A stretch of 64,000 nt of DNA from Polyodon spathula. Taxonomy: Eukaryota; Chordata; Actinopteri; Acipenseriformes; Polyodontidae. Location: positions 10,191,294-10,255,293 of the forward strand of contig NC_054536.1 in the NCBI RefSeq assembly GCF_017654505.1, in the 5' to 3' direction. The stretch's first letter is position 1. Each line of letters begins with the position of its first letter. Shown here one piece after another: positions 36,842 to 47,601 of the stretch. Under the pieces are notes generated by a model. That model worked only from the letters and a program-made list of their open reading frames with translations, did no database searches and was not told where the DNA came from. Position numbers and translations under genes: made by a program.

Positions 36842-36880
<39 letters not shown>
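36842..36880. repeat. (TC)n tract at the 3' edge of the Tx1 LINE
   Basis: About 19 TC units with one interruption directly follow the LINE 3' end. Confidence 0.95.
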
Positions 36881-36884
<4 letters not shown>

Positions 36885-37277
36885 TGGATGGCAGTCAGTG
36901 TTTTTATTATTTTCTATTTTGTTTTTAATAGAATTCTTTGTAGCCTCTGATCTACATGCATCCAGCATTTTTTTACTGATAACTATTGAAATCTCACTTT
37001 AATTGTGCTGAGCCTTTACTTAAACCTGCAATCTATTCTAACTGTTTGTCACTCAAATACCTGTGCTAATTGTTAGCTGTTAATGTCTAGTGCTGTTATT
37101 GTGTGGTATGTACAAGACTGAGCTTGTAGTATAGGAGGTATTGCTAGCAACCTGACTAATTAAGTAAAACAGGAAGAAGAAATTACTGGCAACATGAATA
37201 TTGTGCAGAAAATGTGCAAGTGTCATGGTGAAAAGTTTTGCCTCACCTAGAACATTAGGATTGAGACGTCATTAAAT

Positions 37278-37349
37278 CTGATAGATTTTTGTAATATCAT
37301 TTTATAGTCTCTTTAATTACATGATGTTAAATAAAATATCTAAATTATG

Positions 37350-37409
<60 letters not shown>

Positions 37410-37482
37410 CGCAATTTAGATCTTATATTACAACATCATGCAATTAAAGAAACTACAAAATTATATTACAAAAATCTGTCAG
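37278..37482. mobile_element. foldback MITE with an (AT)27 core
   Basis: The arms 37278-37352 (ctgatagatttttgtaatat and on) and 37407-37482 are inverted copies with about ten differences. The centre, 37353-37406, is a pure AT array. Such palindromic termini mark a non-autonomous DNA transposon, and the AT array probably expanded at its axis. A fragment of the same family lies at 31324-31376. Confidence 0.8.
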
Positions 37483-38128
37483 AAGCCATAATACTATAGT
37501 ACTGAAAAATGACTCTGTAAATTAACCATGGTACACATTTATCTAGCATGCACTTACTTAAAAATGTAAAGCTAAAAAAAATATTTCAGCAATATTTTAT
37601 GAGATTCAATTACAATTAAATGCAATGTGGGCTGTTATTAAACTGGGTAGCAGAACACTTGAATATTTAACAGATATACAAAATGAATGTAAATTACGGC
37701 ATGGCATTACAATTTAAATAACGCTTCATAAAGCAACATCCTTCCACTGTACAGATACATATTTCCCAGCATGTCAAACTACATCTGTACTGACGTTTAA
37801 TTTAATGTCTTGTGCCTCAGCCCAGTCATTTGCAATTCTTGACAACAAACTGCATCCAATAAATGAACTTGATTTTCACCATTCCTGATTCTGTTGGATT
37901 CAGATTATAGAGCTAAACTGAAATCAATAACAGCATACCTTTATTGATCCAAATTATATGGTTGTAGTAAAGATAGAGCTAGACTAAGTCAACCTCAGTT
38001 ATGTAAAATCTCACTAAATCTATTTAAATACATGCCTTGTCTTTGGATACCAGTTCCCAGCAGTCTGCAGGGGCCCACATGCATCACCAGGGAAGCACAC
38101 TTGAGTAACACTTTAACACTTTAAATCA

Positions 38129-38456
38129 GGGTAACACTTTACAGTACATTAAGTGTCTCTAATTACTGTGTATTTACATAGTAGTTACTTAGTAAATACA
38201 TGTGTACTTACACATAGTTACAACAGTATTATGCATAGTTACAATGTACTTAATTTGCACATCTTTTTGCAGAATATCACCCTAATCCTTTTCTCATGCA
38301 ATTGTGTACTAACATATATCATGCAAAAATATTTACACATTAAGTACATTGTAACTATACTTAATAACATTGTAATTATGTGTAAGTATAGGCGTATTTA
38401 CTAAGTAACTCCTATGTAAACACAGTAATTAATACACTTAATGTAATGTGTTACCC
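38129..38456. mobile_element. palindromic MITE with GGGTAACAC ends
   Basis: The left end GGGTAACACTTTACAGTACA and the right end GTAATGTGTTACCC are inverted copies. The inversion extends inward over much of the 328-bp element, including repeated ttacttagtaaatac and ttacaatgtactta blocks. It encodes no protein. A target duplication was not found. The ends resemble those of the element at 57800. Confidence 0.8.
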
Positions 38457-38603
38457 ATATCCAATAGAATACTTCTCAGGTGGTCAAGGGAAATCCTATT
38501 TACCTAGACTAGGAGCTATTGAACATGCTGCAGCAGCTGTGATTTCCTGTGGTCTGTGTTTCACAGTAGACACATATTGACTGGAGCTCAGGTTTATAGT
38601 GTC

Positions 38604-38707
38604 AAACTGTTGCCCTAAGGGTTGAAAAGGTGACAGAAAGTGGGCAATAATGCCCGAAGCTAGAAGGTGATCTCAGTGGCACTTTTCAACCCTCAGGGCA
38701 ACAGTTT
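38604..38707. repeat. 26-bp inverted repeat around a 52-bp core
   Basis: The arms 38604-38629 (aaactgttgccctaagggtt and on) and 38682-38707 differ at one position. The core contains a second small palindrome, gggcaataatgccc. It may be a compact MITE or a structured non-coding element. No coding capacity. Confidence 0.75.
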
Positions 38708-41700
38708 TCCTGAAAACTGTAGTTTATGTAAGTTGTATTTCATTCTTATTTATTAAACACTTTTTAAAACATTCATTCACAGAAATCTGTGATTCTGTGG
38801 CTGGTCCACCATCTTGTTTATTGTGGAATGGTGCTAGTGGGCATTATTGACAATAGAATGTTTTTTGGGAAACCGCACAAGCTGTTTTTGGTCATGTGAT
38901 CTTGTATGTATAAATTAGGTTTAATAACAAATCCTACAGAAAGACGATATAGAGAAACCAATGCAGTAGCTTCCTTGTCACAACTGGGTTCACAGTTCAG
39001 CTGACTGCCAGAAGGCTTGTAACCACAGCACTTATCGGTACATACAGTAACCCCCTATTTGTGGGGGTGTGCAAATGTAGATTAAGAAATCTGTATAATT
39101 CAGTTATCCACTACAGATTTCTGTTTAAAAATGTAAAAATAAAACTTTAAATTATACCAAACTTACAACACACAGAATCTGCATTGTCAAATTATGTTCT
39201 TCTTAATCACAAACATGTTTTTTTCTATTACCCACAACTTTCAAGGTCTGTAATACCCATAGGATCACTCAACAAATTAATCCGATTTGATAATAATTAA
39301 TACACATCATTGCAGTTGCTGAGTTTGATTAAAAAGTTAATTATAATAAGACTTTTCAGAAAATTATAACCATTTGGATGATACCGATGCTATTGCTACT
39401 CAACAGCGTTAATGAGGTCAGTAATTTGTAAGTGCTGCTGATGAAAACCCTATTTTATACATGACTACTTGAATTTCCTTTTAATGTACAGAGCTTTTAA
39501 CATGGTCTAACCTAGAGGTCAGAACCCATGACAACATTGTCCAATGAATTTAGTTGTCAGTTTGATCTGGGTCCAACAAACAAAAATAAAAAATAAAAAT
39601 ATATACAATAATAGGTAAACAAAATCAGGGCTTATATAACACAATATTGTCCGTTTACAGGATGCAATGACCTCTATAAGCTGCCTTTAGCTGAGCTGGT
39701 GGTAAAGGACAAGTCTTGCGTTGTTGCTGCTTGCACCCTGTGGATAGTCTATTCTGAGCTGCAAAGCACTTCCATCCTACATCTTAATGAATACTAAAAA
39801 GAGAGCATCATATGATTGCACCATTTTAATCAACAGCAATATTATACTTATGAAAGAATGATGGATTGTGTTTAGTAAATCACTGTGGCAGTTTTTGGAT
39901 GTAAACTGTGTTGAGCTAATTAGGCACAGTTAAATATTTAATTAACAATGGATTATAAAGGAATTAAATTTACAGACAACTTATATCACCCGGGAACAAG
40001 AAACCATGCTGAGCAATTTATGTAAATGCGAAGCAGCATGGCTATACTAAACATGTTTTTGTTTTCTTCTTTAATTTAGACCAATCTATCTACCTAACGC
40101 AAGCTGTCGTATTTGAAAAACTATACCTAATTAAAGAGTCATTTTTTGAGGATCCTCTTTATAAAGGCAAACTGATCTTGTACAGAGATTACGTAGAGTT
40201 CATGATAGTGAAGATACCTCATGGTGCGCTTAAATCTGCAGTCTGGATAGTTCAGGGCGAGAATTTTTTTTTTTTTTTTTTTCTCAACAGTTCAAGCTCA
40301 ACAAGGTTCATATCATGGCCACAAACCTTGCTGCTGAAGACCATTTCAATGTGAGACTAAAGGTTAGGGTAAGAGACTAACTTGATTATTAGTCTCGCCT
40401 TTAACACCTGTGCAAGCGTCCCTGCAGACATCTGTGCTGGGATGAGCTAGGTCTAGATTAAATTGTGTGTACTGCCTCAGCTAAAGCAAGATTATTATAT
40501 GTATTACTGAAATAGGTCAACATGAAGGGAATGTCACAGTGTGCTCTGTCTGGTGTTTGGTTAATTATACAGTGTCTACTTGATAGTATTTTTTGGTATA
40601 CTGCATGATCAAGCAAATTAATTTGAAACAATTACTTCATTTTGAAGCTGCATGCAAAGTTTGCAGACACATAACTATTTTGGTGTTTATGTTACATGTT
40701 TTGAGAGCTTTTTTTTTTTTTAAGATATAGTTTCAATTAATGTAAATAAAAAGTAAAACTATGGATTTCTTTTATTGCAATTAGTTTTACCAATCTGATG
40801 GGGATTTCTGCTCAGAAACACAAAAAAAGCAAGTCTCACCCCCGCCACCCCCCCCCCGGAGGTGTGAAGGGATGACAGGGCCTGGGTTCTGACCACCAGG
40901 GTTTGGAAAGTTAGAGAACCTAACTGGGACAGTTGTTTGTGATGTCAGGCCTTGGGGGTTTGCGCTTCAACTATTTGGATGGGACAGTATTTGTGGCATG
41001 ATGAGTCCCATGGGTTTGTTCTTGTGGTTATTTTGGGAACCTGGAGCACCTGGATGGAGGGGCATTCAGGTATAGCTAGGGACCCACCTATAGGTGGAGG
41101 GAGAGGGTTAGTTTAAGCCAAGAGTGGCAGTGAGCAGCTGTAGGGAAACCTGTTCACTATATCAAGGCAAAAAAAGAATAAATTCCCAGATGTTGAAGCT
41201 TACCTGCCATGTGTGTCCTGAATCTCATTACCCCAACTTTACAGCATGTAGATGTTATATAATGATACCAATGTGTCTAAAAACCAGTTACATAGATTGT
41301 TAAGTCCTGGTATTTGAGGTTGTAGAACCACACAATAATCACTTCATCTCTATTACTCCTGTGGCTAAATGAAATCCGAGACATATACAAGACTCAGGCA
41401 ATGTGTTTTTGATTTCTGCTTGTTGCCATATGTTCTTAAATATAGAAGTCTTCATTGAATGAAGCTTTGTGCGTTTTCTCTTCTAGATTTAAATTTGACA
41501 TGTTCATCCTTTTGTTCCTTCAATGTGCAAGGAAGAAATACTTCCTGTGATATATGCACCAGGAATGTATTGGAGCACCAAGTTATGTGAACATCTTGGA
41601 TGATATTTTGAGTGTGAATGTAGTACGTATTACTTTTATATTTTTTGTTACTTTTACAGTGTATGGATTTAGGTTGGCTTACGTTGTTATAGTTTATTTT

Positions 41701-41760
41701 CTAAAGATTTCTTACTGGTTGCGTTGCCTGTATTGATTGTTGTTTCTCTTTTACATGCTC
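38708..41760. other. intergenic sequence, no gene recognised
   Basis: AT-rich, with T runs near 40266 and 40713 and a C run near 40849. No recognisable coding region or paired terminal repeats. Confidence 0.5.
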
Positions 41761-41794
41761 CGTTTAATTCCTCTGGTTGTGTCCTGACTTCCTG

Positions 41795-42030
41795 ACTCCG
41801 GAGCCGAGGTTGCCATGGCAAAACTACCACAATGCGCGTCATCGGCCACCACGTTCCCGACCCATCCAATCATCGATTCCTTCCTATTTCGCCTGCTGTA
41901 TTTAAATGTCCCTGCATTCTGTAAATGGTGTCTGCACAGAGAACGGGGCCCTGTGATTGTAAAGGTAATCTCCTGAACCAGAAAGAGAGCAGAGCGGTCT
42001 GAGCGGAGCTGACGTGGAATTGATGTGTTT
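41795..42030 (+). promoter_or_regulatory. CpG-dense promoter-like block with X-box, CCAAT and TATA-like motifs
   Basis: About a dozen CpGs fall within 240 bases of otherwise CpG-poor DNA. In order are GTTGCCATGGCAAA (41809-41822), close to the RFX X-box palindrome; CCAAT (41866-41870); and TATTTAAAT (41899-41907). A start near 41930 would give a short first exon ending AAAG|gtaatc at 41964. Spacing of the CCAAT and TATA motifs relative to that start is normal for a vertebrate promoter. No coding exon was identified downstream. An LTR promoter is an alternative, although no LTR ends were seen. Confidence 0.4.
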
Positions 42031-42330
42031 TAAGTATTTTCACCAACCGGATTAAAATAGGCCTGTTGGAAGGGGCTGGTTGGGTGAGTTTTGAGTTGAC
42101 TTTTTGGTGAATGGCAGTTAATACTGAGGTAAAACTTATTAATAGAATTTAGCTATTTTGCTAGAAGCTCTGCTGTGACTGATTCAGGAGTTCACATGTA
42201 TGCATTTATCTAGGTTTATATCAGTAGCGGTGGCAGGATTTAATTCCTGGCTGGGCCCCAAATTTTTGGGCCATTTATGACTTAATGATGTAAACGTAAT
42301 GACGTAATTACCAAAATACATACTGAGGAC

Positions 42331-42747
42331 TGTGGCAGGCTGGCGAGTGGATAGAGGTCCAGAGACAGTCTGTAGTTCAAAAAAATAACTATTTTATTAT
42401 AAATAAACACAAAAATGAAAGGGCACAAGGGCCAAAACAAAGCGATTTAAACACAAAAAGAAAGACAAATAGCAAAACTAACAAAAATAACAATTTCCAG
42501 GCTGGGCAATGCCTTCACTGGATTTATCAAAATTCAAAAATTACACACAAAAACCCACCAACCTGCTTCCTCAGCTCCCTCCTCCTTGCTGGGAGGCTGA
42601 GGCCTCCTTTTATGCCAGGTGGCTAAATGATAATTGAATAATTACACTAGTTGATTGCTCCCACCTGGGGCAATCAACCTGGGCAGGGAGGAGAATTTAA
42701 CTCCATCCCTGCCAGTATTTCCAAGGGCAGAGCCCTGCTCTGCCACA
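42331..42747 (-). mobile_element. solo LTR, family B
   Basis: This 417-bp repeat starts TGTGGCAGGCTGG and ends CTCTGCCACA on the plus strand. It aligns along its whole length with the LTRs of the complete element at 43153-45479. Perfect 5-bp target duplications AGGAC flank it (42326-42330 and 42748-42752), so it is a solo LTR left by recombination between the two LTRs of a full insertion. Confidence 0.93.
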
Positions 42748-43152
42748 AGGACACTCTGTACTGTCAGAAATAGCACCATATTCTCCAAGAACACACACTC
42801 TACCAAAACATTTTGACAGTCGGACATAAGATTTACCACCAACAGGCATAGCAGCACAAATTCCGTAACGTTACCAAGCTACAAGTCACTGCCACACAAA
42901 GAAAATGATTTCTTACAAAAGCTCTCAAACGTGTATTTGACTTCCCAAAGGGAGCTTAAATTTAAAAAGCGCTCATACAGTGAAAAAGTGAATGTAATGC
43001 TTCCCTTTGAGCTTTAGAAAAGTGTCAGTTATATGGGAACAAAAACAAAACAAGAATAGAGGCATGAGTTGAGTATAATCTACATCTCCGCTACATCAGT
43101 TAACTGAATTCAAATTGATAAAATTAAATGTACATACTTACATTATTGGCAC

Positions 43153-43571
43153 TGTGGCAGGCTGGCGAGTGGAAAGAGGCCCAGAACAGACTGCAGTTCA
43201 AAAAAATAACTATTTTATTATAAATAAACACAAAAATGAAAGGGCACAAGGGCCAAAACAAAGCAATTTAAACACAAAGAAAGACAAAAAGCAAAACTTA
43301 CAAAAATAACAATTTCCAGGCTGGGCAATGCCTTCACTGGATTCAAACTTTCAAAAACCCAAAAAAAACACCAACCTGCTTCCTCAGCTCCCTCTCTCTT
43401 CTAATGAGAAGCAGAGGCCTCCTTTTATATCAGGTGGCTGGGCGCTGATTGATCGTTAATCAACCTAATCAACTAATCAACTCCAGCCACCTGAACATAA
43501 TAAACCCAGGCAGGTAGGGGAAGTTAACCCCATCCATGCCAATTTAAAGGGCAGAGCTTTGCTCTGCCACA
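43153..43571 (-). repeat. 3' LTR of family B element
   Basis: 419 bp. On the minus strand it starts TGTGGCAGAGCAAAGCTC and ends CGCCAGCCTGCCACA. An AATAAA lies in the complement of the tttattataaataaac region. Confidence 0.9.
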
Positions 43572-43774
43572 CACCTCCCCCCATGTACAACGTACACCGG
43601 CCGCAATCGGCCAACTCCCCCCTTCCCCCCACCCCCCTCCCCCCAAGAGTCCAATTATGTCCCTTGGGTGGGCTGTTATGGTGGGTGGTGGTGGGCGGGG
43701 TTGATGTCGGAGCCCCCAAGCCTTCTTTGGTTGAGGAGGCCCCGAATCTCCAAGGTAGCACGGCGACGGCAGCC

Positions 43775-43933
43775 CGGCTCCCTCTGGTGGCGGAGGCGGC
43801 GACTGCGGCCCGGCTCCCTCTGGTGGCGGAGGCGGCGACTGCGGCCCGGCTCCCTCTGGTGGCGGAGGCGGCGACTGCGGCCCGGCTCCCTCTGGTGGCG
43901 GAGGCGGCGACTGCGGCCCGGCTCCCTCTGGTG
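43775..43933. repeat. 36-bp coding minisatellite, about four units
   Basis: The unit starts cccggctccctctggtggcg and ends in gaggcggcgactgcgg. At 36 bp (12 codons) it keeps any frame open that lacks a stop in one unit, which explains several long overlapping ORFs here. On the minus strand one frame reads EGAGPQSPPPPP per unit, which continues the Pro-rich style of the family B gag-like ORF. Confidence 0.9.
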
Positions 43934-44132
43934 ACGGCTCCTCCCTCTCGGGCTCTGAGAGGGCGGCGGCTCCTCCCTCTCGGGCTCTGAGAGCGGCGGA
44001 GGCTCCTCCCCCTCTCTGGCTCTGGGAGCGACAGCGGCTCCTCCCCCTCTCTGGCTCTGGGGACGACAGCAGATCCTCCTCCCTCTCTGGGAGCGACAAC
44101 AGATCTCTGGCTCTGGGAGCGACAGCAGCTCC

Positions 44133-44951
44133 TCACCCCTCTGGCTCTGGGGACGACAGCAGATCCTCCTCCCTCTCTGGCTCTGGGAGCAACGGCGGCT
44201 CCTCACCCCTCTCTGGCTCTGGGAGCGACGGAGGCTCCTCCTCCCTCTCTGGCTCTGGGAGCAACGGCGGCTCCTCCTCCCTGACTGGCTCTGGGGACGA
44301 CGGCGGCTCCTCACCCCTCTCTGGCTCTCGGGAAGGCGGCTCACTCCTCTCTGGCTCTCGGGAAGGCGGCTCACCCCTCTCTGGCTCTCGGGAAGGCGGC
44401 TCACCCCTCTCTGGCTCTCGGGAAGGCGGCTCACCCCTCTTTATTGGAGTGACCGGGGCATCTCCCATGTCTACCGCCAGGTAATTAACCACCATGAGGG
44501 CAACCTCTGGGAAGGAGGCCGGGTGGTGTTGTTCCTCCCACTGTTCCCACCTCTCCCCATCTCGACGCCACAGCGTGTTGATAACTATGGGGAGATCGTG
44601 GACGAGGTCTGCCTCAGGATGCATCAACCAGTCCCAGATCTCCTGGGACGGTGGTGAAGGTGGTGGTGCTGGAGGTAGTGGGGTGGCCCCTGATGCCCGG
44701 GGTGAACACGGCACCTCTTCCTGGGCCTGGTTGTAGGGGCATCCTGCCCAGTTGTGGCCGTCCTCCTCACACCGGCCACACCAGTTTGCCGGTGGCACGT
44801 CTGGGCAGGACCGCCAACGATGGTCCTCCTTCCCGCACCAGGAACACCAGGGGAAGAGGCTGGCCGGGTCCTCCAGTGGTGGCTGCAGCAGCTTACATTT
44901 CTTCAGCTGCTGCTTTTTCCTGCCTTTGCCGCTGTCTGCTCTTCTTTCCCA

Positions 44952-44982
<31 letters not shown>

Positions 44983-44999
44983 TCCCAAAAATTCCACAA
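44133..44999 (-). CDS. gag-like ORF of family B: two zinc knuckles, Trp-rich domain, Pro/Glu repeats
   Basis: An open frame of 288 codons between the primer site and the repeat-rich 3' half. Residues 52-65 (CSWCGKEDHRWRSC) and 74-87 (CGRCEEDGHNWAGC) are both C-x2-C-x4-H-x4-C knuckles, as in retroelement gag proteins that bind RNA. A Pro-rich linker follows, then the Trp-rich domain at about 120-176 (IWDWLMHPEADLVHDLP, TLWRRDGERWEQWEEQ) shared with family A. From about residue 188 come repeats of GEPPSREPER and EEEPPSLPEPER. The knuckles precede the conserved domain, the reverse of the usual gag order. The first 20 residues come from a T/A homopolymer zone and the true start may be further in. 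Pro-rich codons continue past the stop in shifted frames. The precise role is unknown. Confidence 0.6.
44310..44440. repeat. 30-bp coding minisatellite, about four units
   Basis: The unit cacccctctctggctctcgg, gaaggcggct is repeated with one variant. It encodes GEPPSREPER on the minus strand within the family B ORF. Confidence 0.9.
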
Positions 45000-45040
45000 A
45001 ACAAAACAAAAATACTGCTCTGAGCCTCTAGGTGGCGCTA

Positions 45041-45057
45041 TCCCACTTCTGACACCA
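45041..45057 (-). promoter_or_regulatory. primer-binding site of family B element
   Basis: On the minus strand this is TGGTGTCAGAAGTGGGA, two bases after the 5' LTR. Family A at 25792-25808 has the same sequence with one difference, so both families use the same type of tRNA primer. Confidence 0.85.
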
Positions 45058-45059
45058 AA

Positions 45060-45479
45060 TGTGGCAGGCTGGCGAGTGGAAAGAGGCCCAGAGACAGACT
45101 GCAGTTCAAAAAAATAACTATTTTATTATAAATAAACACAAAAATGAAAGGGCACAAGGGCCAAAACAAAGCAATTTAAACACAAAGAAAGACAAAAAGC
45201 AAAACTTACAAAAATAACAATTTCCAGGCTGGGCAATGCCTTCACTGGATTCAAACTTTCCAAACAACCAAAAAAAAAAACCAACCTGCTTCCTCAGCTC
45301 CCCCTCTCCTAATGAGAAGCAGAGGCCTCCTTTTATATCAGGTGGCTGGGCGCTGATTGATCGTTAATCAACCTAATCAACTAATCAACCCCAGCCACCT
45401 GAACATAATAAACCCAGGCAGGTAGGGGAAGTTAACCCCATCCCTGCCAATTTAAAGGGCAGAGCTTTGCTCTGCCACA
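45060..45479 (-). repeat. 5' LTR of family B element
   Basis: 420 bp, nearly the same as the LTR at 43153-43571, with small indels in A runs. Confidence 0.9.
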
Positions 45480-45484
45480 GGCAC

Positions 45485-47418
45485 ATTTGTTGATCTCCAG
45501 TGGGACAGTGAATACTCAATAATCTATAAGCAAAATTAAGAGATAAATATTTCTTCCTCTTTCACTTGTTGAGCAAGCAACAGGGTCGGGTGAACATTTT
45601 TAAAACCGGAGTTTTCCTCATGGCATGTATAGCTCACCTTTTGAACCCTGAGCACTGTTGCTGCCTTTATTATAAACGCTTTTCTGTTAAAAATATACTG
45701 ATTGTACACGTGTGCATTTTATACAACAATAACAAACTCCACTTTTTTTATTGGTCCGCATGCGTACCTGTGAACCCCTGTCTAAAAGGCTTTGTCTGAC
45801 CTGCCTGGCAAGTGCAGCATCTGCAATCTTCAACACTGGTGCTTCAAGTTCAAACCTTCAAACCCTGTGATCTTTCTCTAAGTTCAACGTCCGCTGCGGA
45901 GAGCTATGTTATGTAAAACACAACAACCCAGAATGATATTGCTAACCTTCTGAGGAGTGTACTGTAGTGCTCCCTCACAGTCATCCAAACATCAGAATTA
46001 TGGATTCTAAATGTTCAATAAATTACAGTACAAGCACATTTTAAAGGTACGGTTATACCTCTGTTTGGCAGGGGTCTTGGGGTTGAGCATCGGTTTCAGT
46101 AGCCTCCACTTCAGTGGATACCCATTGTCCCCTCCTAGGCCAGCTTCTCAGACTGTCATACCACTGAAACACAGCTGCCACCTGCAAATTAGTGAGGATA
46201 AACAAGTCATGAGGGAATTACAACAGTTTGCATAAACATTTGTGATGTAGTTGTTGGCATCACAGATCACACACTACTTGCAGGTTGACAGAATAGGTCC
46301 CCTTATAATTTATGTCGAGGTGCCTATTCTGTGTTGGTGTGTGTACCTTGGTGCTACAAGCAAACAGTGTGCTCTCTGCATGCATCCTTCCAGGTCAGCC
46401 TGAAGCAGTTGGCAGATGTCAGTGATTGTTTGTCACATTACAAAGTATCACATTATAAAATATCACATTTATCCAGTGTGCATTCCATATTTCTTTGTAT
46501 TTCTCTCTTTTCTTTACCTGCTTCCCTGGTAGTTTCACTAGTATTTATAGCTGACCATGTAATTTGCTCACAATTTAGACCTTGTTTTCATATGTCTATT
46601 GAAACGCTAATGCTGTTGGTGGTTTACTAAATCGCTACATTTGTATTTAAATGAGGACACTCCCCAAGTTCATCCCATGTCAAGCGCTGATGCTAACTTG
46701 CCGAGTGGGCACAAAAACATACGTTGATAAATGACATATGTGGGCAAGGCCTGTTTGCCCACATGTGTGCCTTATTCTGGTGCGCTAACTGTTCACAAAA
46801 GTGTTTTCAGATTGCCTTAGGGGTTTGCGAACATTGCTAAATAGGGCCCAAAGTGTTTTACTAGGTCATTCGCTCTAAGTTCGATTTAATATTATAGATA
46901 TTTGTGCAAGACCCTAATTTCTTCACCTTTTTAATCATACAGTATGGGTATCCTAACACATTGGTACACAAAAGGTTTTGGTTTTTTTGTGGGATGTTGT
47001 CTTTCACGCTAAGATTCTGTTATTTCTACACAACTGTTTTAAACTAACTGTTGTTAGTTCTAAACAACTGATCCAACAAACATTATATGATATACTGTTA
47101 TCATTAAGAAATCACTGAGAATTTTTCTTGTAAGACTTGCCAGACAGGGCACAAAAATGCTTGTGCTTCAGTGAGGGAAAGGGTCAGAAGGAGTGAAATA
47201 TGTGATAAAACAGATATTTTTAGTTTTTGCATGCTGTCTTTTTTTTTAAATTATTTTCTAAACTCATTATTGGCTCATTGCCTTTTGAAAGTACCCAAAC
47301 AATATGTGCCATTGGCTTTTCGTTATGTATCTCTTCATCTTTGGCAGTTTTCACACGTAATGCATCCAATTATACTAGAATAGCCTAATCTGACCCACAT
47401 TTTCTGTTTTTCTTCCAG
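45485..47418. other. intergenic sequence, no gene recognised
   Basis: AT-rich flank of the family B element. A small palindrome (atgtgggcaaggcctgtttgcccacat region) lies near 46737-46763. No coding similarity seen. Confidence 0.45.
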
Positions 47419-47471
47419 GCTGGTGATGCTTGACTCTGCACTTCCTTAACTGAAATCATCTCCTCTTAAAG
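47419..47471 (+). ncRNA. candidate non-coding internal exon
   Basis: A 53-base segment is bounded by a strong acceptor (tttctgtttttcttccag) and a strong donor (AAAG|gtgagt). It has stops in all three forward frames, so it could only be a UTR or long non-coding RNA exon. It lies 5.5 kb downstream of the promoter-like block at 41.8 kb on the same strand. Sequence alone cannot show that it is used. Confidence 0.25.
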
Positions 47472-47601
47472 GTGAGTACAATTAATAAAGCTCAGTGAAA
47501 GGTCACATGGAAAGAAATGAACTAAAACTTACTTTCCATGGAATAATTAGAAAACATAAATATGTCTAATCCAATCTCTTAAATGTTTTACACAACAGTA
47601 G

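Larger units (their letters stand above)
43153..45479 (-). mobile_element. complete non-autonomous LTR retrotransposon, family B
   Basis: A 2327-bp element on the minus strand with a 5' LTR at 45060-45479 and a 3' LTR at 43153-43571, about 420 bp each and very similar. The target duplications GGCAC (43148-43152 and 45480-45484) are perfect. On the minus strand the primer-binding site lies two bases inside the 5' LTR, and a purine tract (complement of cacctcccccc at 43572-43582) precedes the 3' LTR. The internal 1.5 kb carries only a gag-like ORF, so replication enzymes must come from elsewhere. LTR similarity and clean duplications suggest a younger insertion than family A. Confidence 0.93.

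Noticed and set aside
43477..44136. 219-codon minus-strand ORF and overlapping plus-strand ORFs in the GC-rich block
   Set aside because: They arise because 36-bp and 30-bp repeats lack stops in several frames. Only the frame with zinc knuckles (44133-44999) has domain support.
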